Source of the DNA: Pseudomonadota bacterium
GTDB taxonomy: Bacteria > Pseudomonadota > Alphaproteobacteria > Caulobacterales > Caulobacteraceae
Direction of reading: 5' to 3'
DNA: 64,000 nucleotides
Assembly (NCBI GenBank): GCA_963205025.1
Contig: CAUJHO010000095.1
Coordinates: 62,001 to 126,000, forward strand
The number at the start of each line of letters is the position of its first letter. Positions within the stretch are counted from its first letter, which is position 1. The position numbers and the translations under genes are program-made. Positions 8,742 through 16,592 of the stretch are shown here, piece by piece. Under the pieces are notes generated by a model. It worked only from the letters and a program-made list of their open reading frames with translations, was not told the origin of the DNA and searched no databases.

Positions 8742-9419
8742 ATGCGGATTCTGCTGGTCGAGGATGATCCCGACCTTTCACGCCAGTTGAAGGCGGCCCT
8801 GTCTGATGCCGGCTATGCCGTTGATCACGCGGGTGACGGCGAAGAGGCGCATTTCCTGGGCGACACCGAACCCTATGATGCGGTCGTGCTGGATCTGGGC
8901 CTGCCCAAGATTGACGGGGTCTCGGTTCTGGAACGCTGGCGGCGCGAAGGTCGCGCCACGCCGGTCCTGATCCTGACGGCGCGCAGCGCCTGGTCGGACA
9001 AGGTCACGGGCTTCGACGCCGGGGCCGACGACTATCTGACCAAGCCCTTCCATACCGAGGAGCTGCTGGCCCGGCTTCGCGCCCTGTTGCGGCGCTCGGC
9101 CGGTCACGCCACGGCGACCTTGAGCTGCGGGGCCCTGCGGCTGGATCCGCGCGCGGCGCGGGCCAATGTGGACGGCGAACCCATCCGGCTGACGTCACTG
9201 GAATATCGGCTGTTGCACTATCTGATGATGCACCAGGGCCGGGTGATCAGCCGGACGGAGCTGGTCGAGCACCTCTATGATCAGGATTTCGACCGCGATT
9301 CCAATACGATCGAGGTCTTTATCGGCCGAGTACGCAAGAAGGTCGGGCCGGACCGGATCGAAACCGTGCGCGGCCTGGGATACCGGCTGACCGCACTTGA
9401 GGGCGAGACCGACGCATGA
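8742..9419 (+). CDS. OmpR/PhoP-family response regulator
   Basis: A 225-residue response regulator. The receiver domain has the acidic pocket (VEDD), the phosphoacceptor Asp51 in VVLDLGLP, and Lys in LTKPF. The C-terminal winged helix of the OmpR/PhoB class ends with IEVFIGRVRKKVG and ETVRGLGYRL. It starts three bases after the PepSY-like gene and overlaps the kinase start by ATGA at 9416-9419. PhoP is the closest class by eye, but the signal is not evident from the sequence. Confidence 0.9.
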   Translation: MRILLVEDDPDLSRQLKAALSDAGYAVDHAGDGEEAHFLGDTEPYDAVVLDLGLPKIDGVSVLERWRREGRATPVLILTARSAWSDKVTGFDAGADDYLTKPFHTEELLARLRALLRRSAGHATATLSCGALRLDPRAARANVDGEPIRLTSLEYRLLHYLMMHQGRVISRTELVEHLYDQDFDRDSNTIEVFIGRVRKKVGPDRIETVRGLGYRLTALEGETDA

Positions 9420-10819
9420 CCGACGCGCCGGCCCCGGAGCCGGCCGTGGTGACACGGGGCTCGCTGGCCGGTCGGTTGATCTGGCTGGCGGCGGCCTGGA
9501 GCATCCTGGCCCTGGTTCTGACCGGGCTGGTGCTGACCACCGCGTTTCGGGATGCGGCCACCCGGCGCCTCGAAAGCTCGCTGGCGGCAACGGACATCGA
9601 GGTCGTGGCGGTTACGCGGGTCCAGGGCGACTATGTCGTCACGCCGCCCGTCCAGGACGCCCGTACCCTGCGGGCCTATTCCGGCAAGTATTGGTCGGTC
9701 GTCGAGGCGGATGCCGACGGTGGCTTCCGGGCCCTGACCCGGTCGGAATCGCTGTTCGACTTCGGCCTTCCGGCCCCGGCGGACGGCCCGGGAATGATCC
9801 TGGCGGCTCCGGGCGAGCCCTATTTCTATGATGCCGTCGGTCCCGACGATCAGCCGCTTCGGATCATGGCCGTCGCGCGGACGCTGCCGAACCGCCGGGC
9901 CCCGGTGATCTTCCTGTCGGCGCTGGATCGCAGCGACATTGACCAGGACATTTCGAACTTCGCCTTCCTCACCTGGACGGCCCTGGCCATGCTTGGGGGC
10001 GGCCTGATCGCGGCGGTGCTGATCCAGGTCCGGGTCGGCCTGCGCCCGCTCTATGATCTCGGAGCGGCGGTGGCCGAGGTCCGGCTCGGCAAGCGCCAGC
10101 GCCTTCTTGGACGTTATCCGAGTGAAATCGCCCCCTTGGCTGAGGAGCTCAATGCCCTGCTCGACCACAATCAGGAGGTCGTGGAGCGGCAGCGAACCCA
10201 TGTCGGCAACCTGGCTCATGCCCTGAAGACGCCGCTGGCGGTGATGCTGGCCGAGGCCGAGAACAGCAAGGGCAAGCTGGGGCAGACCGTTCGCCGCCAG
10301 GCGGCCCTGATGAAGGCCCAGGTCGAACACCATCTGCAGCGGGCGCGGGCGGCGGCGCGCGCCCAGCAGACCCACGAGACGACCTCCGTGGCCGAGGTCC
10401 TGGATGAGATGGCAAGCCTTCTGGAAAGGGCTTTTCAAGGCAAGGATATCGAGATCGACTGGAGGTCGCCGGACGAACTGGCCTTTCGCGGCGAGCGCCA
10501 GGACCTGCAGGAAATCCTGGGCAATCTTCTGGAGAACGCCTGCAAATGGGGCCGGGCGCGCATTCGCGTCGATGCCTGGACGTCAAACCCGGGGCGTATG
10601 ATCCTGATCGTTCAGGATGACGGGCCGGGTTTGCCGGCGGACCAGCACCAGGTGGTCCTCAAGCGCGGAACCCGCTTGGATGAGCAGGCTCCGGGCACCG
10701 GGCTCGGCCTGTCGATCGTGGACGAACTTGTGAAATCCTACGGCGGCCGGCTGGAACTCGGCACCGCCGAACTCGGGGGGCTGAAAGTCGAGATTGAATT
10801 GCCCGCCGTCGAGATCTGA
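9416..10819 (+). CDS. PhoQ-like sensor histidine kinase
   Basis: A 467-residue inner-membrane kinase. The first transmembrane helix is at about residues 22-44, a periplasmic segment of some 140 residues follows, and a second helix lies near 180-205. The HAMP-like linker leads to the phosphoacceptor His268 in NLAHALKTPLAVML. The catalytic domain has the N box in NLLENACKWG, DDGPGLP and GTGLGLSIV. The HALKTPL form of the H box is typical of PhoQ-type kinases. It is the partner of the overlapping response regulator and presumably senses an envelope signal. Confidence 0.9.
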   Translation: MTDAPAPEPAVVTRGSLAGRLIWLAAAWSILALVLTGLVLTTAFRDAATRRLESSLAATDIEVVAVTRVQGDYVVTPPVQDARTLRAYSGKYWSVVEADADGGFRALTRSESLFDFGLPAPADGPGMILAAPGEPYFYDAVGPDDQPLRIMAVARTLPNRRAPVIFLSALDRSDIDQDISNFAFLTWTALAMLGGGLIAAVLIQVRVGLRPLYDLGAAVAEVRLGKRQRLLGRYPSEIAPLAEELNALLDHNQEVVERQRTHVGNLAHALKTPLAVMLAEAENSKGKLGQTVRRQAALMKAQVEHHLQRARAAARAQQTHETTSVAEVLDEMASLLERAFQGKDIEIDWRSPDELAFRGERQDLQEILGNLLENACKWGRARIRVDAWTSNPGRMILIVQDDGPGLPADQHQVVLKRGTRLDEQAPGTGLGLSIVDELVKSYGGRLELGTAELGGLKVEIELPAVEI

Positions 10820-10908
10820 AACTACCGTTTTTTTGCAAGTCCTTCATTAACCCAAGACGTTGATCATGTCGGAACGGGCGCGTCAGGTCCCCGTTCAGAG
10901 TGAGTTCC

Positions 10909-12261
10909 ATGGCAGGCCTTTCCGACGCGAAACGTCAGGCGATGACGGTGCTGATGGGACATGCGCCGGAGGCGGTTCTGGAGGCGATTGAATCGCGATT
11001 CCAGGGTGCCGGCGGCGGGCTTGCCGCCGATGTCGTGGCCCTGGCGCGTGGCCAGCGGATGCAGCGCGCGACCCTGCGCCAGACCTTCGGCCCCCTGGTT
11101 GGTCTGATGGGCCCTCGCGCCGATGGGGTCTCGGCACCGAGTTTTCCGCGCTCCACGCTCCAGGCCCTCTGGTGTGCGGTCGAGGGCCAGCGGCCGGAAC
11201 TGACCGAACAGATCGCCTTACATGTCCGCATGGATCCCGAGACGGCGGTCCCCGCCGATCGCCTGGATGCCGTCTGCCAATTGGCGGCGGCGACCGTCCG
11301 CAACGTCGAGCCGGCCAGCCTCGGCCTCTCGGACGCGGCCATGGCCGACGATCTGGCCGCCTTCCTCGAAATGGCCCCGATCGCGCGAAAGGCACAAGGC
11401 TCGCTGGCTGACTGGCTCGGCCGCCTTGACGGCGAACAACAGACGGTCCTGCGCCTGGCCTTCAAGGACGCGGATCGATTGCGAGTGGACGGTGGCGCGC
11501 GCCTGATGGAACTGATGATGGCCGAGCTGCCGCGGGCAGCGGAGGTCCTGCGCCTGATCAGTGCCCTGACGGACCAGGCCCCGGCCGATTTCATCGACGG
11601 AACGGAACTGGCGAGCTTTCCGACCCGGCTGCTGCAACAGGCGGAGACCCTCGGGGCCCGAATCCAGATTGATCCGACCCGCATCGGAGTGTCCGAGGCC
11701 CGTGCCGCCATCACCCATCTGGGCCAGATCGCGGTCATCCTGCGTGAGTTCGACCTGGCCTTTCCGGGGGCCACGGGCGGCAACTGGACAAAGCGGCTTC
11801 AGGTCGTGCGTCGCCGCCTGACCGATCAACTCGACACGACCTTCCGAAGCACGCCCGGCGTTGTCGACAAGGCGCTGCCGCTGGGGGCGGCGCGCCTGGC
11901 CGGTCGGATGTCGCGCATGGTCCCGGATCTGGCCGCCGATCCGGACGCTCCCAGCGCCCATCGGGCCACGGCCCTGCTGGAAATCCTGGCGGGCACGCGC
12001 AGCCTGGCGGCTGACCTGGGTTGCGAAGGCACGCGGCGCACCGTCGGTGAGGCCGTGGCCGGTCGGGTGGACAGCTATGCGGAAGAAGCCCTGCGGATGC
12101 TGCACGACGGTGATTTCGAGGACCGGGCGCGGGCCGAGAAGCTGATCGATATGGCCGCCGAGTTCCTCTCCCTGTCGCGAAATCCTGAGGCGGGGGCCCT
12201 GGTGCGCCGGCGTATGGCGGTCGCCGGCCCCACCGACCTGGAGGCCGGCAACGCCGCCTGA
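10909..12261 (+). CDS. Conserved alphaproteobacterial protein of unknown function
   Basis: A 450-residue, helix-rich soluble protein that I do not recognise. The ATG at 10909 is preferred over the GTG at 10900. No signal peptide, membrane helix or catalytic motif is visible. There are many alanine/leucine helices with charged faces, two long RRRL-type basic helices in the middle (VVRRRLTDQLDTTF), and an acidic, ADP-like segment near residue 345. The codon use and GC content match the neighbours, so it is a real gene. It stands apart from the upstream kinase (89 bases) and is followed 39 bases later by ccmE, with which it may be co-transcribed. Confidence 0.7.
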   Translation: MAGLSDAKRQAMTVLMGHAPEAVLEAIESRFQGAGGGLAADVVALARGQRMQRATLRQTFGPLVGLMGPRADGVSAPSFPRSTLQALWCAVEGQRPELTEQIALHVRMDPETAVPADRLDAVCQLAAATVRNVEPASLGLSDAAMADDLAAFLEMAPIARKAQGSLADWLGRLDGEQQTVLRLAFKDADRLRVDGGARLMELMMAELPRAAEVLRLISALTDQAPADFIDGTELASFPTRLLQQAETLGARIQIDPTRIGVSEARAAITHLGQIAVILREFDLAFPGATGGNWTKRLQVVRRRLTDQLDTTFRSTPGVVDKALPLGAARLAGRMSRMVPDLAADPDAPSAHRATALLEILAGTRSLAADLGCEGTRRTVGEAVAGRVDSYAEEALRMLHDGDFEDRARAEKLIDMAAEFLSLSRNPEAGALVRRRMAVAGPTDLEAGNAA

Positions 12262-12300
12262 TCCTTGGCATCGGTGCCCCGGCGGGCTATCCGCCTGCCC

Positions 12301-12771
12301 ATGCAGTTGCTTCCCAGATCCCCGCGCGCGCGGCGCAGGTTCATCTTCATTGCGGTGGCGGCCCCGGTGCTGGCGGCGTCGGTCGGCCTGACGCTGTGGG
12401 CGATGCGCGAACAGGTGACCTACTTCTATTCGCCTAGCGAGGCCGCCCGGTCAGAGATTGCGACGGGCGCGACGGTGCGGCTGGGCGGACTGGTTGAGGC
12501 CGGTTCGGTGTCCGGTGCCGGTGAAGGACAGCACCAGTTCTCGGTGACCGACGGCGGTGCGGCCGTCATCGTTCGCTACAGTGGCGACCTGCCGGACCTG
12601 TTCCGCGAGGGGCAGGGCGTTGTGGTCCAGGGCAGCTTTCAGCCGGACGGCTCCTTCGTCGCCAGCCAGGTGCTAGCCAAGCACGATGAAACCTATATGC
12701 CGCGCGAAGTCGCCGACGCCCTGAAGCGCGAAGGCCGCTGGCGCGAGGGCGAGCCCCTTCCTGAAAACTAG
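12301..12771 (+). CDS. ccmE: Cytochrome c maturation heme chaperone CcmE
   Basis: A 156-residue protein from the ATG at 12301; an upstream TTG at 12265 would add 12 residues, but the shorter form puts the heme-binding His at 128, near the usual position. A basic N-terminus and one membrane anchor (IFIAVAAPVLAASVGLTLW) are followed by the periplasmic OB-fold and the heme-attachment motif HDETYMP (His128, Tyr132). CcmE takes heme from CcmC and hands it to the CcmF/CcmH lyase. Unusually, ccmF and ccmH do not follow; the next gene is a protease, and there is no room for them. Confidence 0.93.
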   Translation: MQLLPRSPRARRRFIFIAVAAPVLAASVGLTLWAMREQVTYFYSPSEAARSEIATGATVRLGGLVEAGSVSGAGEGQHQFSVTDGGAAVIVRYSGDLPDLFREGQGVVVQGSFQPDGSFVASQVLAKHDETYMPREVADALKREGRWREGEPLPEN

Positions 12772-12923
12772 TCGTCGGAATTATCCGCAAGGCGTCAAGG
12801 TTTCGGCGTATTCCCCGGGCGATATCGCTGGCCTTGGGATTGCAGGCCTCCTGGCTCTAGTATCCCGATGCGAAACACCCCTGGGACATCTCCAGGGCGG
12901 CGAAGAGGACCACAAGGCTGACC

Positions 12924-14492
12924 ATGATCAAGCGCAAGGAGTTCATCACCGGGGCAGCCGTCGGGCTGGCGTTGGCGACGGCGGCGACGGCCGGCGGACT
13001 GATCGACTGGCCGGTGGCGCATGCCCAGCCGTCGATACCCGCAGACGCGCTTCTGGTGAGAACCCAGGGACAGCCCGTCTTCGCGCCGCCGCCGGGCGCG
13101 CCGATGTCGTTCGCCGACATCGTCGATGCGGTCTCGCCGGCGGTCGTCTCGATCGATGTGCGCCAGAGTGTCAACACCAACAGCCTGCGCGAGATTCCCG
13201 GATTCGAGGACCTGCCGTTCGATATGCCGGTGCCCGAAGGCGAGGAGGCCCCCGAGGCACCGGAACAGCTGGGTTCCGGCTCGGGCTTCTTCATCTCGGC
13301 GGATGGCTACATCGTCACCAACAACCATGTCGTGGCCAATGCCGAAGAGATCACGGTGCGTCTGACCGACGAACGCGAACTGACGGCCACCCTGGTCGGC
13401 ACCGATCCCGAAACCGACCTGGCCGTGATCCGGGTTGAGGGGAACAACTTCCCCTTCGTCCGCTTTGAGACCGAAGCCCGCCCCCGCGTCGGCGACTGGG
13501 TGCTGGCGATCGGCAATCCGCTGGGCCTGGGCGGAACCGTGACGGCCGGGGTTGTCTCGGCCTATGGTCGCCAGATCGACCAGTCGACCACCCCCTATGT
13601 CGACTATATGCAGATCGACGCCCCGATTAACCGGGGCAACTCGGGCGGGCCGACCTTTGACATCCACGGTCGCGTCATCGGCGTGAACTCGGCCATCTAT
13701 TCGCCGAACGGGTTTTCGGTCGGGATCGGTTTCGCGATCCCCGCCGATGTCGCGGATCGCGTGACCCGGCAGTTGATTGCCGGCGGTGCCGTCCAGCGGG
13801 GCTATGTCGGGATTTCCATCGGGCCGGTCACCGAGGATGTGCGCGAAGCGCTGGGCCTTCCCGACGGCACGGACGGCGCGCGCGTCGCCAGCGTCAATGC
13901 GGGTGGCCCGGCCGAGAGCGGTGGCCTGCAGCCCGGCGATATCGTCACCGGCGTCGATGGACAGGACATCGACGACGCCAATGACCTGACCAACAGGGTC
14001 GGGGCCGTGGCGGTGGGCGAAACCATCCGGTTCGACGTGCTGAGAAATGCGCGTCGCGAGACGATATCCGTGCGGGCGGCCACACGCCCCAGCGCCGCCG
14101 ACATCAGGGCCCTGAACGCCCTGAACGACGAGATTGAGCTGCCGGAGGCCGGCACGGTGTCGGGACAGCCCGCCTTCGGCCTGTCGCTGCGGCCACTCGA
14201 TGATCAGACTCGCGCGCAGTTCGGCGTTGCGGAGCGCGTGTCGGGCCTGTTGGTTACGGACGTCACGCGCGGCACCATCTTCGCTCGTCGGGGCTTCGAG
14301 CCGGGCGTCGTCATCACCCGCGCCGACAACCGCCCGGTCCGCACGGTCGAGGACTTCAACCGGATCATCGATGATCTGCGCCGCGCCGGACGTCCAAGCG
14401 TTCTGCTCGACCTGAGCTATCGGGGTCAGCCGACATTGCAGATCATCGAACTGGACGACCTGCCGGTGGCCGACTCGGGTTCGGGCGGCTAG
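12924..14492 (+). CDS. DegP/HtrA-family periplasmic serine protease
   Basis: A 522-residue Do-type protease. It has a signal peptide (FITGAAVGLALATAATAGG, cleavage after about AHAQ at 35). The trypsin-like domain carries the triad His135 (TNNHVV), Asp165 (ETDLAVIRV) and Ser240 (GNSGGPTFD). Two PDZ domains follow (about residues 290-385 and 415-505). It degrades or refolds damaged envelope proteins. It lies 23 bases before a response regulator/kinase pair, so protease and regulator are probably one envelope-stress operon. The arrangement protease, regulator, kinase and glnE has an alphaproteobacterial look. Confidence 0.93.
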   Translation: MIKRKEFITGAAVGLALATAATAGGLIDWPVAHAQPSIPADALLVRTQGQPVFAPPPGAPMSFADIVDAVSPAVVSIDVRQSVNTNSLREIPGFEDLPFDMPVPEGEEAPEAPEQLGSGSGFFISADGYIVTNNHVVANAEEITVRLTDERELTATLVGTDPETDLAVIRVEGNNFPFVRFETEARPRVGDWVLAIGNPLGLGGTVTAGVVSAYGRQIDQSTTPYVDYMQIDAPINRGNSGGPTFDIHGRVIGVNSAIYSPNGFSVGIGFAIPADVADRVTRQLIAGGAVQRGYVGISIGPVTEDVREALGLPDGTDGARVASVNAGGPAESGGLQPGDIVTGVDGQDIDDANDLTNRVGAVAVGETIRFDVLRNARRETISVRAATRPSAADIRALNALNDEIELPEAGTVSGQPAFGLSLRPLDDQTRAQFGVAERVSGLLVTDVTRGTIFARRGFEPGVVITRADNRPVRTVEDFNRIIDDLRRAGRPSVLLDLSYRGQPTLQIIELDDLPVADSGSGG

Positions 14493-14515
14493 TCTTTCCG
14501 CCTTGAGGAGGGACG

Positions 14516-15187
14516 ATGCGTATTCTGATCGTCGAGGATGACCAGGAGGCGGCGGCGGTGATGGTCCGCGGCCTGACTGAGGCCGGGCACGACTGCGTGG
14601 CCGCGCCCGATGGAGCCTATGGCCTGGAAGAGGCCCACAAGGGCGGGTTCGACGTCTATGTCGTGGATCGCATGATGCCGCGCCTGGACGGGGTCGGCAT
14701 GGTCGAAACCCTGCGTCGCGAGGGCGACCAGACGCCGGTGCTGTTCCTGTCGGCCCTGGGTGAGGTCGAAGACCGGGTCGCGGGCTTGAAGGCGGGAGCC
14801 GACGACTATCTGGTCAAACCCTATGCCTTCTCCGAGCTGATCGCACGCATCGAGGCCCTGGCCCGGCGGCGCGAGACCGGTTCGGTCCAGACCGTGCTCA
14901 AGGTCGGCGACCTGGAAATGAACCTGATCAGCCGCGACGTCAGCCGCGCCGGTCGCGACATCGACCTGCAACCGCGTGAATTCCAGCTTCTGGAATTCCT
15001 GATGCGCAATGCCGGCAAGTCGGTGACGCGCACCATGCTGCTGGAGAAGGTCTGGGAATATCATTTCGATCCCCAGACCAATGTCATCGACGTCCATATC
15101 AGCCGCCTGAGATCCAAGCTCGACAAGGGTTTTGATCGCCAGATGCTGCAGACGGTTCGCGGGGCCGGATACCGCCTGGAGGCCTGA
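14516..15187 (+). CDS. OmpR-family response regulator, DegP-linked
   Basis: A 223-residue regulator with the receiver motifs VEDD, Asp51 (YVVDRMMPRLDG) and Lys in LVKPYAF. The C-terminal winged helix of the OmpR class contains QPREFQLLEFLMRN and ends with VIDVHISRLRSKLDKG. It follows the DegP-type protease by 23 bases and precedes its kinase by four. An operon with an envelope protease suggests control of envelope stress, though no binding site could be identified. Confidence 0.9.
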   Translation: MRILIVEDDQEAAAVMVRGLTEAGHDCVAAPDGAYGLEEAHKGGFDVYVVDRMMPRLDGVGMVETLRREGDQTPVLFLSALGEVEDRVAGLKAGADDYLVKPYAFSELIARIEALARRRETGSVQTVLKVGDLEMNLISRDVSRAGRDIDLQPREFQLLEFLMRNAGKSVTRTMLLEKVWEYHFDPQTNVIDVHISRLRSKLDKGFDRQMLQTVRGAGYRLEA

Positions 15188-15191
15188 GCCG

Positions 15192-16592
15192 GTGCGACTG
15201 CCCTCGGTCTTTCGTCGCACGCCCTTCCGGCTGACGCTGTCGTTCCTGGCGCTGTTTGCGACGGCGGCGAGCGCCCTGTTGCTCTATGTCTATTTCGCTT
15301 CCCAGTCCGAGGCCGCCAACCGGGCCAGGGCCGGCGTCGAGCGCGAGCTGTCGACGCTGGAGGGGATCTACCGCGAGCGTGGGGTCGAGGCCCTGAATGC
15401 CGAGCTGATCGACCGCGCCTCCAGGGGCGGGCCCTATCTGTTCCTGCTGATGGACGCCGAGGGCCAGCCTCGGACCGGCAACGTCAATGAAAGCCCGATC
15501 GTCGACTACCAGGGGGGCGAACAGTGGGAGTCCTTCCGCCTGTCGGGGGCCGACGAACAGGGCCGTGTGGCGCGGCGCTGGGCCATGGGGGTCCAGCTGC
15601 GTCTGCCGGGCGGCGAGCTGCTGTTCGTGGGCGAGGACATCGGCGACAGCGAGCAATATCTGAATCGCCTGTCCCTGTACCTGTGGGGGGCGGCCGGGAT
15701 CGTTTTCCTGCTGGGCCTGGGCGGCGGCCTGCTGGTCAGCCGGCAGGTCGAAGGAGCCATGGCGCGCCTGAACGCTGTGGTCGATGCGGCGCGATCCGGT
15801 GACCTGCAACAGCGCGTGGCCGTCCAGAATACCGGCGACGAGCTGGACGAACTGGCCGGCAATCTCAACGCCATGCTGGATCGGCTGGAACAGTCGATGG
15901 CTTCGATCCGTCACGCCGGAGACGCCATTGCCCATGACCTGCGTTCGCCCCTGACCCGAATGCGGGCCCGTCTGGAGGTGGCCCTGATCGACGCCGAGGC
16001 CGGTCGAGTGGATGGCCAGGAGGCGCTGGCCCGGGCTCTGGGTGAGACCGACGACCTGCTCAAGACCTTCAATACGGTGCTGTCGATCGCGCGGCTTCAG
16101 GCGGCGGCCGAGATTCCGGATGCTACGCATTTCGATGTGGCCGAAATGGCGACCGATATCGCCGAACTCTATGGTCCGGCCGCCGAAGACAAGGGGCTGG
16201 ATTTCGCCGCCGAGATCACGCCCGGCCTTCAGATCAACGGCAATCGCGCCTTCCTGGCCCAGGCGCTGTCCAATGTCGTCGACAATGCCATCAAATATAC
16301 GCCGGAAGGGGGCGCGGTCATGCTGCGGGCGCGGCGTCGTTCGTCGGGCGAGGTGGAGGTCTCGGTCACGGACACCGGACCGGGCGTGGCCCTGGAAGAC
16401 CGCGAGCGCATTCTCGACCGCTTCGTACGCCTGGACGACAGCCGCACCCAGGCGGGCGCCGGATTGGGCCTCAGCCTGGTGAGGGCTGTGGCGTTCGCCC
16501 ACGCCGGTCGTATCGATCTCAGCGACGGCCCCGGCGAGATCGACGGGTTCGGTCCCGGCCTGCGCGTGGCCCTGGTGCTGCCGCCGCTATGA
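15192..16592 (+). CDS. Sensor histidine kinase, DegP-linked
   Basis: A 466-residue kinase with a GTG start at 15192, four bases after the regulator stop. Two membrane helices (about residues 13-35 and 160-185) enclose a periplasmic segment of about 125 residues. A HAMP domain follows (DAARSGDLQQRVAVQ), then the phosphoacceptor His248 in AIAHDLRSPLTRM and the ATPase boxes SNVVDNAIKYTPEGG, DTGPGVALEDR and GAGLGLSLV. It is the cognate kinase of the preceding regulator. Its last four bases overlap the glnE start (ATGA). Confidence 0.9.
   Translation: MRLPSVFRRTPFRLTLSFLALFATAASALLLYVYFASQSEAANRARAGVERELSTLEGIYRERGVEALNAELIDRASRGGPYLFLLMDAEGQPRTGNVNESPIVDYQGGEQWESFRLSGADEQGRVARRWAMGVQLRLPGGELLFVGEDIGDSEQYLNRLSLYLWGAAGIVFLLGLGGGLLVSRQVEGAMARLNAVVDAARSGDLQQRVAVQNTGDELDELAGNLNAMLDRLEQSMASIRHAGDAIAHDLRSPLTRMRARLEVALIDAEAGRVDGQEALARALGETDDLLKTFNTVLSIARLQAAAEIPDATHFDVAEMATDIAELYGPAAEDKGLDFAAEITPGLQINGNRAFLAQALSNVVDNAIKYTPEGGAVMLRARRRSSGEVEVSVTDTGPGVALEDRERILDRFVRLDDSRTQAGAGLGLSLVRAVAFAHAGRIDLSDGPGEIDGFGPGLRVALVLPPL

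Noticed and set aside
12265..12300. An upstream TTG start for ccmE at 12265
   Set aside because: It adds 12 residues without ribosome-binding site, and the ATG at 12301 puts the heme His at the usual position.
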